Positions 22,822-32,001 of a stretch of 64,000 nt of DNA are shown in pieces (the stretch's first letter is position 1; the number at the start of each line of letters is the position of its first letter). Made by a program: the position numbers and the translations under genes. This DNA comes from Cyclobacteriaceae bacterium (GTDB taxonomy: Bacteria > Bacteroidota > Bacteroidia > Cytophagales > Cyclobacteriaceae): NCBI GenBank assembly GCA_013141055.1, contig JABFRS010000002.1, positions 868,001 to 932,000 of the forward strand, in the 5' to 3' direction. The notes under the pieces were generated by a model. That model was not told the origin of the DNA, searched no databases, and saw nothing but the letters and a program-made list of their open reading frames with translations.

Positions 22822-24222
22822 ATGAGCATCATTATCCCCCAGCCTAGGGTAAAACATCTTATGAACCGTGCGGCATTTGGATTAAGTATCAACCGTCCGG
22901 CAATCGATCTTGCAGACCTTAATAAGGAGTCGCAAAAGGTATCCCTGCTGAATTCGGTTCCCAAGCCGGAGATCGATGCCGGTGATCTGCAATCCATGAA
23001 AGATAAAGCCACTCGAAAGGAAATGGTGAAAGAGCTTTTCAGCAAGTCGCGTCAGGAACTCATGAAGCTCAATGTCGACTGGGTAGATAAGATAATTGCC
23101 GATCCTTCACTTCGCGAAAAGATGACCTTCTTCTGGCATGGTCACTTCGCCTGCAGAACATTGGTCCCCTATTTTGCACAACAGCAGAATAACATTCTAC
23201 GCACTTCAGCTTTAGGATCCTTTCGGGAAATGCTCATGGGTATTTCAAAAGATCCTGCCATGCTTCAGTTCCTGAACAACCAGCAAAACCGGAAAGATCA
23301 TCCCAATGAAAACTTTGCACGGGAGGTGATGGAACTGTTTACACTGGGTCGTGGAAATTATACAGAGACTGATGTTAAAGAAGCGGCGCGTGCCTTTACA
23401 GGATGGGCTTTCAATGTCCAGGGAGAATTTCAATTCCGGCAGAAGCAGCATGACTTCTCTTCGAAAACTTTCAGGGGCACTACACGCAACTTTACCGGAG
23501 AAGATATCCTGGAAAGTATTCTTGAGGATCGGAAGACTGCAAGCTTCATTACGAATAAGCTTTACCGTTACTTTATTTCGGATCAGAATGCGCCAGGCAA
23601 AATTGCTGATGAATGGAGTGAATCATTTTACAAATCCGATTATAACATTCAGAAGTTGTTGCAGACGATGCTTCAGTCGGATGAATTCAATAATGCCACT
23701 CATATCGGTAACCGGATCAAATCACCGATCGATCTTATCATCAGCCTGCTGCTGCACACCGGAGGCAAATTCGAAAACGATCAGAGCATTATTTTCCTCG
23801 AGCGCGCACTGGGACAAATTTTATTCTATCCGCCTAATGTAAGTGGATGGACTTCGGGCAAGGGATGGATCGACAGCACGAGCCTTACCTTCAGAGTTTC
23901 ATTGCCCATGCTATTGTTTGGAGGCAGTGAAACAGATTTCGAAGCAGCTGATGATGGCGATGCAAATGGCCTGGGCAAAGAGGCAACAAAAAAGAGAAGA
24001 CTCCAATGCAATGTCGACTGGACAAATCTTGCAAATCAGTTTACCAAAAGTTCCGCAACAGAAACGCTGGAAACCATTCAAAGCTTTTTACTTGCCCGAC
24101 CCACCACATCAACGAATCAAAGCAACATCGCACGACTGGCCGGAAGCACACACGGAGATGCTGAGTTCGTTAAGAAAGCATTTATAGGATTTATGTCGGT
24201 ACCTGAATATCAACTTTGCTGA
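22822..24222 (+). CDS. DUF1800 family protein
   Basis: 466 residues. It has the family features HLMNRAAFGLS near the start, MTFFWHGHF, LRTSALGSFREMLMGISKDP, the strongly conserved NENFAREVMELFTLGRGNYTETDV and GWTSGKGWID. A ribosome binding site AAAGGAG lies at 22802-22808. DUF1800 proteins are nearly always encoded next to a DUF1501 protein, as here, and are thought to act outside the inner membrane, but their reaction is not known to me. No signal peptide is obvious. The stop is 2 bases before the DUF1501 start, so the pair is one operon. Confidence 0.93.
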   Translation: MSIIIPQPRVKHLMNRAAFGLSINRPAIDLADLNKESQKVSLLNSVPKPEIDAGDLQSMKDKATRKEMVKELFSKSRQELMKLNVDWVDKIIADPSLREKMTFFWHGHFACRTLVPYFAQQQNNILRTSALGSFREMLMGISKDPAMLQFLNNQQNRKDHPNENFAREVMELFTLGRGNYTETDVKEAARAFTGWAFNVQGEFQFRQKQHDFSSKTFRGTTRNFTGEDILESILEDRKTASFITNKLYRYFISDQNAPGKIADEWSESFYKSDYNIQKLLQTMLQSDEFNNATHIGNRIKSPIDLIISLLLHTGGKFENDQSIIFLERALGQILFYPPNVSGWTSGKGWIDSTSLTFRVSLPMLLFGGSETDFEAADDGDANGLGKEATKKRRLQCNVDWTNLANQFTKSSATETLETIQSFLLARPTTSTNQSNIARLAGSTHGDAEFVKKAFIGFMSVPEYQLC

Positions 24223-24224
24223 TC

Positions 24225-25412
24225 ATGGAAAATATTTCAAGAAGAGGATTTCTAAAAACTTCAGCCCTGATCACTTCGGGTTCTCTGCTGATTCCACAGT
24301 TTCTTAAAGCCATGGAGGCAGAGAATGTTTCCGACTCTGAAAAGATTCTGATCATTATACAACTGTCTGGCGGCAATGACGGATTGAATACGATCATCCC
24401 TTACCGCAACGATGTCTATTATCGCATGCGGCCTTCTATTGGAATCACAAAAGAGCAGGCACTGAAAGGCACGGATGAACTGGGCTTCAATCCCGCAATG
24501 AGTAAATTCAAAGAACTCTATGATCAGGGATTTGTGACAGTGATCAATAATGTAGGATATCCCAATCCGGATCGTTCACATTTCAGATCAATGGATATCT
24601 GGCAGACAGCAAGTCAGTCGGATGAATACTTGTCAACGGGTTGGATCGGACGATATCTGGATTCCAATTGCGAAGGATGCGGATCACACACAGCGGTAGA
24701 GATTGATGACTCACTCAGTCTTGCACTGCGGGGCGAACGTGTAAAAGGAATGGCGATCAAGGATCCTGCAAAACTTTACCAGGCAACACAATCTTCTTTT
24801 TACAAAAAGGTCTCCGAGAACCATGCCGATGAGCCCAATGTAGAATACCTGTACAAGACGATGGCGGAGACGGTCTCGAATGCAGCATACATTTATGACA
24901 AGTCGAAGATCTCACGTTCAGGCCTGGAATATCCTAACAATGAGTTTGCAAAAAGACTAAAGACCATTGCCGAACTGATCCAGTCTGGCATTAAGACAAA
25001 AGTTTATTATGCGTCACTTACGGGATTCGATACACATGTCAGACAAACCGCGCAACAGGAACGATTGCTGACGACTTATTCAGAAGCAGTGAACACTTTC
25101 GTGAAAGATCTTAAGGCAACCGGCAACTTTGATCGTTCAGTGATCATGACCTTTTCGGAATTCGGAAGACGTGTGGAAGAGAATGCAAGCGGCGGCACAG
25201 ACCATGGCACTGCAAACAATTTATTTCTCATGGGTGGCAAGCTTAAAACACCAGGGTTCTTTAACAAGACACCTGATCTTCTCAGACTTGACCAGGGCGA
25301 CCTGATGTATGAAGTAGACTTTCGTCAGGTGTATGCTACCATGCTGAAGAACTGGCTGGGCACAGATTCAAAGATCATTGGAACTGGTTTTCCTTCGCTG
25401 GCATTGGTATAG
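24225..25412 (+). CDS. DUF1501 family protein (sulfatase-like fold) with Tat signal
   Basis: 395 residues from the ATG at 24225; a TTG at 24216 could extend it by three codons. The N-terminus MENISRRGFLKTSALITSGS is a twin-arginine signal (Arg6-Arg7). Family motifs follow: IIQLSGGNDGLNTIIPY, NVGYPNPDRSHFRSMDIWQT, GFDTHVRQ, FSEFGRRVEENASGGTDHGT. The pattern of Asp/His residues resembles alkaline-phosphatase-type metal enzymes. It pairs with the DUF1800 gene upstream. Substrate unknown. Confidence 0.93.
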   Translation: MENISRRGFLKTSALITSGSLLIPQFLKAMEAENVSDSEKILIIIQLSGGNDGLNTIIPYRNDVYYRMRPSIGITKEQALKGTDELGFNPAMSKFKELYDQGFVTVINNVGYPNPDRSHFRSMDIWQTASQSDEYLSTGWIGRYLDSNCEGCGSHTAVEIDDSLSLALRGERVKGMAIKDPAKLYQATQSSFYKKVSENHADEPNVEYLYKTMAETVSNAAYIYDKSKISRSGLEYPNNEFAKRLKTIAELIQSGIKTKVYYASLTGFDTHVRQTAQQERLLTTYSEAVNTFVKDLKATGNFDRSVIMTFSEFGRRVEENASGGTDHGTANNLFLMGGKLKTPGFFNKTPDLLRLDQGDLMYEVDFRQVYATMLKNWLGTDSKIIGTGFPSLALV

Positions 25413-25446
25413 ATTTTCTACCTTTGATCTCAAGATCAACTGATCC

Positions 25447-25797
25447 ATGCTAAGAAAAATTTCAGGCGTTATTGCCGGGTACGCAATTTTTGTCGCAAGC
25501 TCAGTCATCTTATTTAAGGTATCAGGACAAAATCCACACGGAGAAACATCTACTGGCTTTAAATTACTGACGGCTGTCTACGGGACAATCTTTTCATTGT
25601 TGGGTGGACTCGTATTGCAACTCATTGCCAGGACAAAAAATCTGAACATCAATTATGTTCTTGCACTGATCATCGCTGGCTTTGCAACTTTCTCCTTCTT
25701 CAAAGCAGAAGGCAATCACTGGTCACAACTGTTAGCCATATTCGTATTTGCCCCGGCATCCATCCTTGGCGGATTTTTCCTTCTGAAGAGAAATTAG
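25447..25797 (+). CDS. Small integral membrane protein, unknown
   Basis: 116 residues with four predicted membrane helices (about 5-25, 40-62, 70-88, 96-113), a polar loop after helix 1 (SGQNPHGETSTGF) and a basic C-terminal end LLKRN. No recognised family. It follows the DUF1501 gene by 34 bases on the same strand but need not share its function. Confidence 0.7.
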   Translation: MLRKISGVIAGYAIFVASSVILFKVSGQNPHGETSTGFKLLTAVYGTIFSLLGGLVLQLIARTKNLNINYVLALIIAGFATFSFFKAEGNHWSQLLAIFVFAPASILGGFFLLKRN

Positions 25798-25881
25798 AGA
25801 GTCATTAGAAAATTTAAAAAGGAATAGTTTCCGGAGCTTCCTGTACGCACATCTCAGATTTCTTTTTTCTACCTTGCCTCC

Positions 25882-26121
25882 ATGCGCGTCATCGGAGAAA
25901 TACCTCACACACATTGTAAGATCACTCTCTTCCACTGGAACAATCGCTATCTGATCAAGCTTGAGCAAGGGCCGTTTGAGCAGACTTATAAAATTCAGGA
26001 ATACGACCTTACTTCAGAAGAGGATATCAAGCTGGTGGTGTCCGAAGAATTCATCCAATCCGCCCTCCAGCGATTCGAATCCATGGGCCAGGCCCTCCAC
26101 GAGGCAATGGGAAAGGTCTAA
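25882..26121 (+). CDS. Conserved hypothetical protein (79 residues)
   Basis: A small soluble protein beginning MRVIGEIPHTHCKITLFHWN, with alternating strands and one C-terminal helix (IQSALQRFESMGQALHEAMGKV). Base use and the clean start and stop support a real gene. I do not recognise the family. It lies 40 bases before the acyltransferase gene and is probably co-transcribed with it. Confidence 0.65.
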   Translation: MRVIGEIPHTHCKITLFHWNNRYLIKLEQGPFEQTYKIQEYDLTSEEDIKLVVSEEFIQSALQRFESMGQALHEAMGKV

Positions 26122-26161
26122 TGTTCTCAAAGTTCTTAACTTTGAACCCCAGTCGATAGCT

Positions 26162-27856
26162 ATGGCGGAGATTTTAGTAGAAAAGAAGAACAAAAATATC
26201 GGGTATGAGCCTATTTTGGACGGCATCCCGGATTGGCCTGTTTACCAGCTAAGTAAGAACCGAAAGGAATTCCTGGAAGAGGTTACTGCCAAAGCCATCG
26301 AACAGATCCGTCTTTTGCGTCCTTCCCGTAAACAACTGATCGACGAACTTGAAGCCACCGTCTTCCGTGAACAAAATCGCCTTAAGCGCAATCGCTGGAG
26401 AGTCGATCCCAAAGATGAGCCAAAGTTCTGGTCAAGGATCAAAAATGATCTGATTGAACTCAACACTAAAACTGCTGAAGAAGCCGGAAAGAAGGAAGAA
26501 GAAATTCTTTATGAGATCGTACATCGCTATGCGAATGAGATCGCCGGATCATTCAAGCCAAGCTCTTATCGCTTCGCCCGTGAGGTCATCAAGTTCTGGT
26601 TTGTCCGATTGCTCAATGGAGCACGTGTAAAAAAATTCGGAGCCTACTTCAGAAATCAATACAGCCTTCGCGATAAGATTCACATCGTAGGTAAGGTGAA
26701 GATGTTGCGCAAACTTGCAAAGGAAGGCACGGTCGTTATCGTTCCTACACACTTCAGCAATCTGGATAGTATTCTGATCGGATGGGTGATCCATTCCCTG
26801 GGTTTACCGGCATTTCTTTATGGAGCAGGATTAAACCTCTTCAACATCAAGATCTTTGCATACTTTATGAACAGCCTTGGGGCGTATAAGGTAGACCGCA
26901 GAAAGAAAAATCTTCCTTACCTCGAAACGCTAAGGATGTATTCAAATCTTGCACTTCAGAAAGGCGCTCATAGTTTGTTCTTCCCGGGAGGAACGCGTTC
27001 ACGCTCCGGCCTGATCGAAAAACAATTGAAGCTTGGCTTGCTCAGCACAGCAATCGAAGCGCAGCGCAATCTTTATATTGAGAACAAACCGGATGCAAAG
27101 AAAATATTCGTCGTGCCGGTTACGCTCAATTATCACTTTGTTTTGGAAGCCCCTGAACTTATTGAAGACTATCTCCAGGTAAAAGGTCAGGATCGTTACT
27201 TTGCGGAAGAAGATAACTACGGAAGCTTTCAGCTGATCAAGTTCATGTTCAAGTTCTTCACCAAAGGCTCAAGCATTTCAGTTTCCGTTGGTCCGGGCTT
27301 AGACGTTATGGGCAACTATGTTGACGATGACGGAAACAGTCTGGATGCTAACGGACAGATCATCAACCCGCGTGAGTATTTCATGACGGGTGGCGAAGTT
27401 ACCATCGACAAGCAGCGTGAGAACGAGTATACCCGCATGCTGTCATCCAGGATCGTAAGCGAGTATCATCGCATTAATCGTGTTTTCGCAAGTCACCTCG
27501 TAGCTTTCGTTGCTTTTGAAATGTGGCAGCGCAAATATCCAAAGCTTGATTTATTTGGATTCCTTCGCTTACCGGAAGAAGATCTTGAGATCGACTATGA
27601 AGAATTCAAAGCGATGTTCAAGAAAGTAAGAAAAGAGATCTATAACCTGAAGGATCAGGGTAAAGTTTATCACGCAACTCATCTCAAGGGAGAAGCCGAT
27701 ATTATTATACGCCGTGGACTGGATAACGTGGGAATCTTCCATTTGAAGAGACCCTTGCTGAGAAACAAAAAAGGAAATATCGTTACACAGGATCTTAACG
27801 TTCTCTACTACTACCACAACCGCCTCGTGGGCTATGACCTTGAGAAGCTCATCTGA
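26162..27856 (+). CDS. Glycerol-3-phosphate/lysophosphatidate acyltransferase-like protein (PlsB type)
   Basis: 564 residues from the ATG at 26162 (MAEILVEKKN...); a longer frame from 25961 merely overlaps the previous gene. Acyltransferase motifs: I VPTHFSNLDSI (HX4D), II YGAGLNLF and GAYKVDRR, III FFPGGTRSRSG, IV VVPVTLNYH. The large size and flanking helical domains resemble the PlsB/GPAT group more than PlsC. It would start phospholipid synthesis by acylating glycerol-3-phosphate at the inner membrane. The gene overlaps gpsA, which makes that substrate, by 23 bases; this supports the role strongly. Confidence 0.88.
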   Translation: MAEILVEKKNKNIGYEPILDGIPDWPVYQLSKNRKEFLEEVTAKAIEQIRLLRPSRKQLIDELEATVFREQNRLKRNRWRVDPKDEPKFWSRIKNDLIELNTKTAEEAGKKEEEILYEIVHRYANEIAGSFKPSSYRFAREVIKFWFVRLLNGARVKKFGAYFRNQYSLRDKIHIVGKVKMLRKLAKEGTVVIVPTHFSNLDSILIGWVIHSLGLPAFLYGAGLNLFNIKIFAYFMNSLGAYKVDRRKKNLPYLETLRMYSNLALQKGAHSLFFPGGTRSRSGLIEKQLKLGLLSTAIEAQRNLYIENKPDAKKIFVVPVTLNYHFVLEAPELIEDYLQVKGQDRYFAEEDNYGSFQLIKFMFKFFTKGSSISVSVGPGLDVMGNYVDDDGNSLDANGQIINPREYFMTGGEVTIDKQRENEYTRMLSSRIVSEYHRINRVFASHLVAFVAFEMWQRKYPKLDLFGFLRLPEEDLEIDYEEFKAMFKKVRKEIYNLKDQGKVYHATHLKGEADIIIRRGLDNVGIFHLKRPLLRNKKGNIVTQDLNVLYYYHNRLVGYDLEKLI

Positions 27857-28889
27857 TAAACCCATTGGAGTAATCGGAGCCGGCAACTTCGGCACAGTAA
27901 TAGCCAATATCATTGCGAGAAATCGTAAGGTGCTTCTCTACGCACGTGATGAAAAAGTTGTAAAGAAGATTCTGGAAACCCACGAGAACCGTGGTTACAA
28001 GATGAGCAAGAATGTCCTGCCCACCAGCGACATGGAATATCTTGCAAGTCAGTGCGACGTGATCTTCCCGATCGTTCCTTCTTCACATTTCAGAACGGTG
28101 ATCAAAACCCTTGCACCTTTCCTTCATCCCTATCATATTCTCATTCACGGTACAAAAGGTTTTGATATTAAGTTACAAAAGGGTGAAACGATTGAAACCG
28201 TGAAGACCCTCAGTCGCAAGCAAGTCCGCACGATGAGTGAGGTGATTCAGGAAGAGACAGTGGTCGTACGGGTTGGTTGTTTGGCCGGCCCCAATCTTGC
28301 CAAGGAACTCGCACAACGCCAACCCGGAGCTACGGTGGTGGCAAGTCATTTTCAGGAGGTGATACAAACCGGTAAAAGATTGTTAAGAAACGATCGCTTC
28401 CAGGTTTATGAAAACAATGACCTTGTAGGAGTTGAGATTGCCGGTGTCATTAAGAATATTATTGCTATCGCCGCGGGCATGCTCAGCGGATTGGGTTACG
28501 GTGAGAATGCAAAGGGATTATTAATCAGTCGCGGTGCTGTGGAGATGGTCTATCTCGGCAAGGTGCTGGGAGGAGATACAAAAACATTTTTAGGGGTTGC
28601 AGGTATCGGAGATCTTATCACCACCTGCAACAGTCCAATGAGCCGGAATTATACAGTAGGATTTCGGCTTGCAAAAGGAGAAAAGCTCAAAGACATTCTG
28701 GAAGACATGGAAGAAGTTGCCGAAGGTGTCAACGCGATCCGTATTGCGAAAAAGTGCAGTGAGTATTACAAGGTTCGTCCTTTGATTACAGACACGCTTT
28801 ACAAAGTATTGTTTGAAGGAATGACCGTTCAGGATGCACTGGATTATCTCATGCGCTATCCATTGAACGTGGATATCAAGCTGACTTAA
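27834..28889 (+). CDS. gpsA: NAD(P)-dependent glycerol-3-phosphate dehydrogenase
   Basis: 351 residues. N-terminal Rossmann motif GVIGAGNFGTVIAN (residues about 12-24), IFPIVPSSHF, the HGTKGFD turn, GCLAGPNLAKE, the catalytic Lys in EIAGVIKNIIAIAAGM, and GVAGIGDLITTC. It reduces dihydroxyacetone phosphate to glycerol-3-phosphate for phospholipids. Its start lies within the end of the acyltransferase gene (23-base overlap), so translation is probably coupled. Confidence 0.95.
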   Translation: MTLRSSSDKPIGVIGAGNFGTVIANIIARNRKVLLYARDEKVVKKILETHENRGYKMSKNVLPTSDMEYLASQCDVIFPIVPSSHFRTVIKTLAPFLHPYHILIHGTKGFDIKLQKGETIETVKTLSRKQVRTMSEVIQEETVVVRVGCLAGPNLAKELAQRQPGATVVASHFQEVIQTGKRLLRNDRFQVYENNDLVGVEIAGVIKNIIAIAAGMLSGLGYGENAKGLLISRGAVEMVYLGKVLGGDTKTFLGVAGIGDLITTCNSPMSRNYTVGFRLAKGEKLKDILEDMEEVAEGVNAIRIAKKCSEYYKVRPLITDTLYKVLFEGMTVQDALDYLMRYPLNVDIKLT

Positions 28890-28893
28890 GCTT

Positions 28894-29988
28894 TTACTTC
28901 ATCATTTGAATCTCCTGACCCTGTAATGTAGTGTAAGCACCCATCGCATCTGCCGTAAGGCACGCATGTACCGGCAACACACCCAGCACATCACCGATCC
29001 TGATACTTTTCATCTCTTCCTTTGAAGCCTTAACCACCCCATGCTCCTGAGAGAGAGATTTCATAAACATTGTAGTGGACGGTAATTCCCATCCCGAGTC
29101 ATTCAGTTTTACGATCTCACCATAGTACATCGTGCCATCTTCCTTTTTCATTGCATCCTTGGCAAAGTGAACGCCTCCACCATGAACGAATATCTCACCA
29201 CGTTCCTCATTCATCGCCACCACTGGACATCCCATTGCGATGGCCACCTGATCTTTTGTGCATGAGCCAATTTCAGTTTGCTGAAGATCATAGAACACCG
29301 AATTGCCGGGCCGGATCTCATCCACGCCTGTAAAATCTGTTGCTAAAGAACATGTTGGCGTATCGCCTGTAGATAAAACCAGTTGAGGATATTGCTTGCG
29401 ATAGTGATCCCCCAGTACTTTCATCAATAATATTGAATCGTTGTGGATCTTCATGATTGCTTCGCGTGTTCTTGACTGATAGCTATGTCCCGCATGTGCC
29501 AGAAATCCTTTGAAGGTCAGTAATGGGTCGGAAGATATCTCAGCCAGAATTCTATCAATGCCGGCATGGTCTGTCGGAAGGAGGCCGGTACGTTTATAAC
29601 CTGGATCGATTTCAATGAAGCAGTTAACAGGCTGTTTTAGTTTTCCTTTTAATTGCTTTATAGTTTCGGGAGAAACAATGAGGACATTCAATTTACAAAT
29701 GGATGCAAGCTTGTTGATAGCGTCGATCTCAAGAGTGTTCAGTGGAAACGCAATGGTAATATCTTTCCATCCCCCTTCCGCGAAGTAGGTGGCCATCTTT
29801 ATAGATGATACCGTACAACAATCCACACCTAACTCACCGTACCACTCTCCTACTGCAAGAGATTGATGAGTCTTAAAATGGGGACGGAATTTAACATTTG
29901 CCTTTCTGGCTTTGTCGGCCATGCGCAAAATGTTCGCTTTGCAGATTGCTTCGTTGAGCAGCAAAGTCGGCTTGACAATTTTTATCAT
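28894..29988 (-). CDS. D-threonine aldolase / D-serine dehydratase-like PLP enzyme
   Basis: 364 residues from the ATG at 29988 (MIKIVKPTLLL...); a longer frame to 30027 would overlap the HIT gene. Alanine-racemase-like barrel: PLP-binding Lys in FRPHFKTHQS, IEIDPGYKRTG, LAHAGHSY, STGDTPTC, EIRPGNSVFYD. The C-terminal PVHACLTAD provides the His and Cys that bind a metal ion in D-serine dehydratase and D-threonine aldolase. It would act on a D-amino acid; which one cannot be told. It follows the HIT gene by one base, in an operon greA-HIT-this gene. Confidence 0.85.
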   Translation of the reverse strand: MIKIVKPTLLLNEAICKANILRMADKARKANVKFRPHFKTHQSLAVGEWYGELGVDCCTVSSIKMATYFAEGGWKDITIAFPLNTLEIDAINKLASICKLNVLIVSPETIKQLKGKLKQPVNCFIEIDPGYKRTGLLPTDHAGIDRILAEISSDPLLTFKGFLAHAGHSYQSRTREAIMKIHNDSILLMKVLGDHYRKQYPQLVLSTGDTPTCSLATDFTGVDEIRPGNSVFYDLQQTEIGSCTKDQVAIAMGCPVVAMNEERGEIFVHGGGVHFAKDAMKKEDGTMYYGEIVKLNDSGWELPSTTMFMKSLSQEHGVVKASKEEMKSIRIGDVLGVLPVHACLTADAMGAYTTLQGQEIQMMK

Positions 29989-29989
29989 G

Positions 29990-30382
29990 TTATAATTCTT
30001 TACGGATGCTGTTGGCAACAGCAGCAAGTTCTTCCTGAGAAAGCTTCAGTTTGGGATTTGAGAAGTTTGCATCACTCATGGCATTCATGGGGATCAAATG
30101 AACATGAGCATGAGGTACCTCCATTCCAAGCACCGCTACCGCCACTCGCTTGCATTGAGTAACAGTCTTGATGGCTTTTGCCACTTCAGCAGCGAATAGA
30201 TGCAAGCCTGAAAGTGTCTCTGCATCGAGATCAAAAATGTAATCAACTTCTTTCTTGGGAATGACTAACGTATGACCTTTCTGCAAAGGCATGATATCAA
30301 GAAAGGCAATGTAATGTTCGTTCTCAGCAACGATGTGAGCTGGAATTTCACGCTGGATGATCCTGGTGAAAATCGAAGGCAT
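29990..30382 (-). CDS. HIT family nucleotide hydrolase
   Basis: 130 residues. N-terminal IFTRIIQREIPAHIVAE, the mid-part KGHTLVIPKKEVD, and the histidine triad VPHAHVHLIP near residue 95. HIT proteins hydrolyse adenosine phosphoramidates or related dinucleotides. The gene sits between greA (3 bases upstream) and the D-amino acid enzyme (1 base downstream), all minus strand. Confidence 0.95.
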   Translation of the reverse strand: MPSIFTRIIQREIPAHIVAENEHYIAFLDIMPLQKGHTLVIPKKEVDYIFDLDAETLSGLHLFAAEVAKAIKTVTQCKRVAVAVLGMEVPHAHVHLIPMNAMSDANFSNPKLKLSQEELAAVANSIRKEL

Positions 30383-30385
30383 AAA

Positions 30386-30862
30386 TCAGATGCCGATATT
30401 GGTAATCTCGAACTCCAGTTCTCCGGCAGGTGTTTTGATCTTGGCCATATCCCCTTTCTTCTTGCCCAGCAATCCCTTACCGATGGGCGATTGGGTTGAT
30501 ATCTTTCCTGCCTTCAGGTCAGCTTCTTCTTCTGATACAAGCATATAAGTAACAGACGCGCCATTCTTTTTATTCTTGATGGTAACTTTTGAAAGAATGG
30601 AGACGATGGAAGCATCGAGTTTGCTTTCATCGATCAATCTTGCATTGGAAACAAGTTCGCCAAGCATGGCAATCTTTGCTTCAAGGTGACCTTGTGCATC
30701 TTTCGCTGCATCGTACTCTGCGTTTTCACTCAAATCACCTTTATCACGAGCTTCAGCGATTTGCTGAGCGATGAATTTACGTCCAGAGGTTTTAAGTTCG
30801 TTGAGTTCCTTCGTCATCTTCTCCAACCCCTCTTTTGTATAATATGATATACTCTTGCTCAT
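30386..30862 (-). CDS. greA: Transcription elongation factor GreA
   Basis: 158 residues, the usual length. N-terminal coiled coil with the tip acidic pair in RDKGDLSENAEYDAAKDAQG, and a C-terminal FKBP-like domain with SPIGKGLLGKKKGD. It binds the secondary channel of RNA polymerase and rescues backtracked complexes by stimulating RNA cleavage. It is the first gene of the greA-HIT-PLP enzyme operon. Confidence 0.97.
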   Translation of the reverse strand: MSKSISYYTKEGLEKMTKELNELKTSGRKFIAQQIAEARDKGDLSENAEYDAAKDAQGHLEAKIAMLGELVSNARLIDESKLDASIVSILSKVTIKNKKNGASVTYMLVSEEEADLKAGKISTQSPIGKGLLGKKKGDMAKIKTPAGELEFEITNIGI

Positions 30863-30921
30863 AATGAAACGAATTATGTGATCTACTATATAAATGCTGT
30901 AACGCTATTGATTCAGGATAC

Positions 30922-30967
30922 GGCAAAAAAGCAACAACGGCTTCGTTGCGGAAACCGTTGTTGCTTT
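30922..30967 (-). terminator. Rho-independent terminator downstream of the pentapeptide-repeat gene
   Basis: Stem AAGCAACAACGG / CCGTTGTTGCTT (12 bp) around a 14-base loop. Read on the minus strand it is followed by six T. It lies between the pentapeptide-repeat gene and greA. Confidence 0.85.
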
Positions 30968-31060
30968 ATGAATTCAAAGATAGTTAAAATGGCCATAAAG
31001 CACAAAGCGTTGAGCTAAAAGCGCCTGATCTACTATAAAATGTGGATTCAATAACTTACC

Positions 31061-31924
31061 TCAGGCTTCCGCAAGCTCTGGCATCATTTCTTTGATTTGT
31101 TCCTGAAGATCATCATCAAATTTCGCCAGATAAAGCGTCTTCGCTTTTGAGAGCTGATCAATGGTAAGTCCTTTCGCTCCTCTGAAGTCTGCTTTATATA
31201 GACTCGCATTTTCAAAGTCAGCACCCATCAGATAGCTGTTCTGTAAATTAGCTTCCATCAGATAGGCATTTGCAAAATTAGCTTTAATTAAAAATGCACT
31301 TTCAAATTGTGTTTTGATAAGAAAAGCATCCTTGAAATTCGCTCCACTGGCATATGCCCCTCTCAGATTTGCCTGATTAAGGTTTGCATTTTCAAAATTA
31401 GTCTGATTCAGACGGGTGTTTTCAAGATTGGTTTCCAGCAAGGATGCGCTGGAGAGATTCACCGAATTCATATTAGATCCTTTCAGATTAATATAACTAA
31501 GGTGAGTGCGTGCCAGATAACAGTTAACAAGATTGATCTCATGGATCTTATGACGGTTAAGACGTTTGATGTTCCCCACCATACGGAATGCCGCCTCATT
31601 TGACTCCAACAAACGAAAGTCATCAATCTCATCTTTAAAGGTTCTGATCCGCTGACGTATTTCACCGTTTTGATTAAGCCAGAAAAGTAAAATACCGATG
31701 ATCGCAATATCGAAGATCATACCATGAGCCTCTACCAGTATCTGCTCCCAGAATTTGTCGAAGTCATTCAGATAAAACTTAAAGCTTAGGGCAACTACAA
31801 GGATGGTGACAGTCACCAAAACGATCAATGATGTAAGTAAAGGCTTCTCAACCACCGAATTGGCGTTGTCTGAGAAGTTTACCTTCATGTTTTTCCAGGA
31901 AAATCGTCTTGTAAAAAGCTTCAA
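31061..31924 (-). CDS. Membrane protein with pentapeptide repeats
   Basis: 287 residues. Two membrane helices in the N-terminal third (LTSLIVLVTVTILVVALSF and MIFDIAIIGILLFWL) are followed by some 25 pentapeptide units A(N/D)(L/F)xx (about 125-255: NLENTRLNQTNFENANLNQA...) that fold into a right-handed square helix. The C-terminus is a short helix ending MMPELAEA. Cytoplasmic pentapeptide domains on a membrane anchor are known, but their function is generally unclear. It is transcribed alone and ends at a good terminator. Confidence 0.9.
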   Translation of the reverse strand: MKLFTRRFSWKNMKVNFSDNANSVVEKPLLTSLIVLVTVTILVVALSFKFYLNDFDKFWEQILVEAHGMIFDIAIIGILLFWLNQNGEIRQRIRTFKDEIDDFRLLESNEAAFRMVGNIKRLNRHKIHEINLVNCYLARTHLSYINLKGSNMNSVNLSSASLLETNLENTRLNQTNFENANLNQANLRGAYASGANFKDAFLIKTQFESAFLIKANFANAYLMEANLQNSYLMGADFENASLYKADFRGAKGLTIDQLSKAKTLYLAKFDDDLQEQIKEMMPELAEA

Positions 31925-32001
31925 ATGGTTAAAGATTTTAACAAAGGTAAATTAAGTAACCAGCGGAACTTTAACAATAATTGAGAGAACCTTACACGAG
32001 A

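Noticed and set aside
25961-26161. An N-terminal extension of the acyltransferase
   Set aside because: It overlaps the 79-residue gene in another frame; the family starts at the ATG at 26162.
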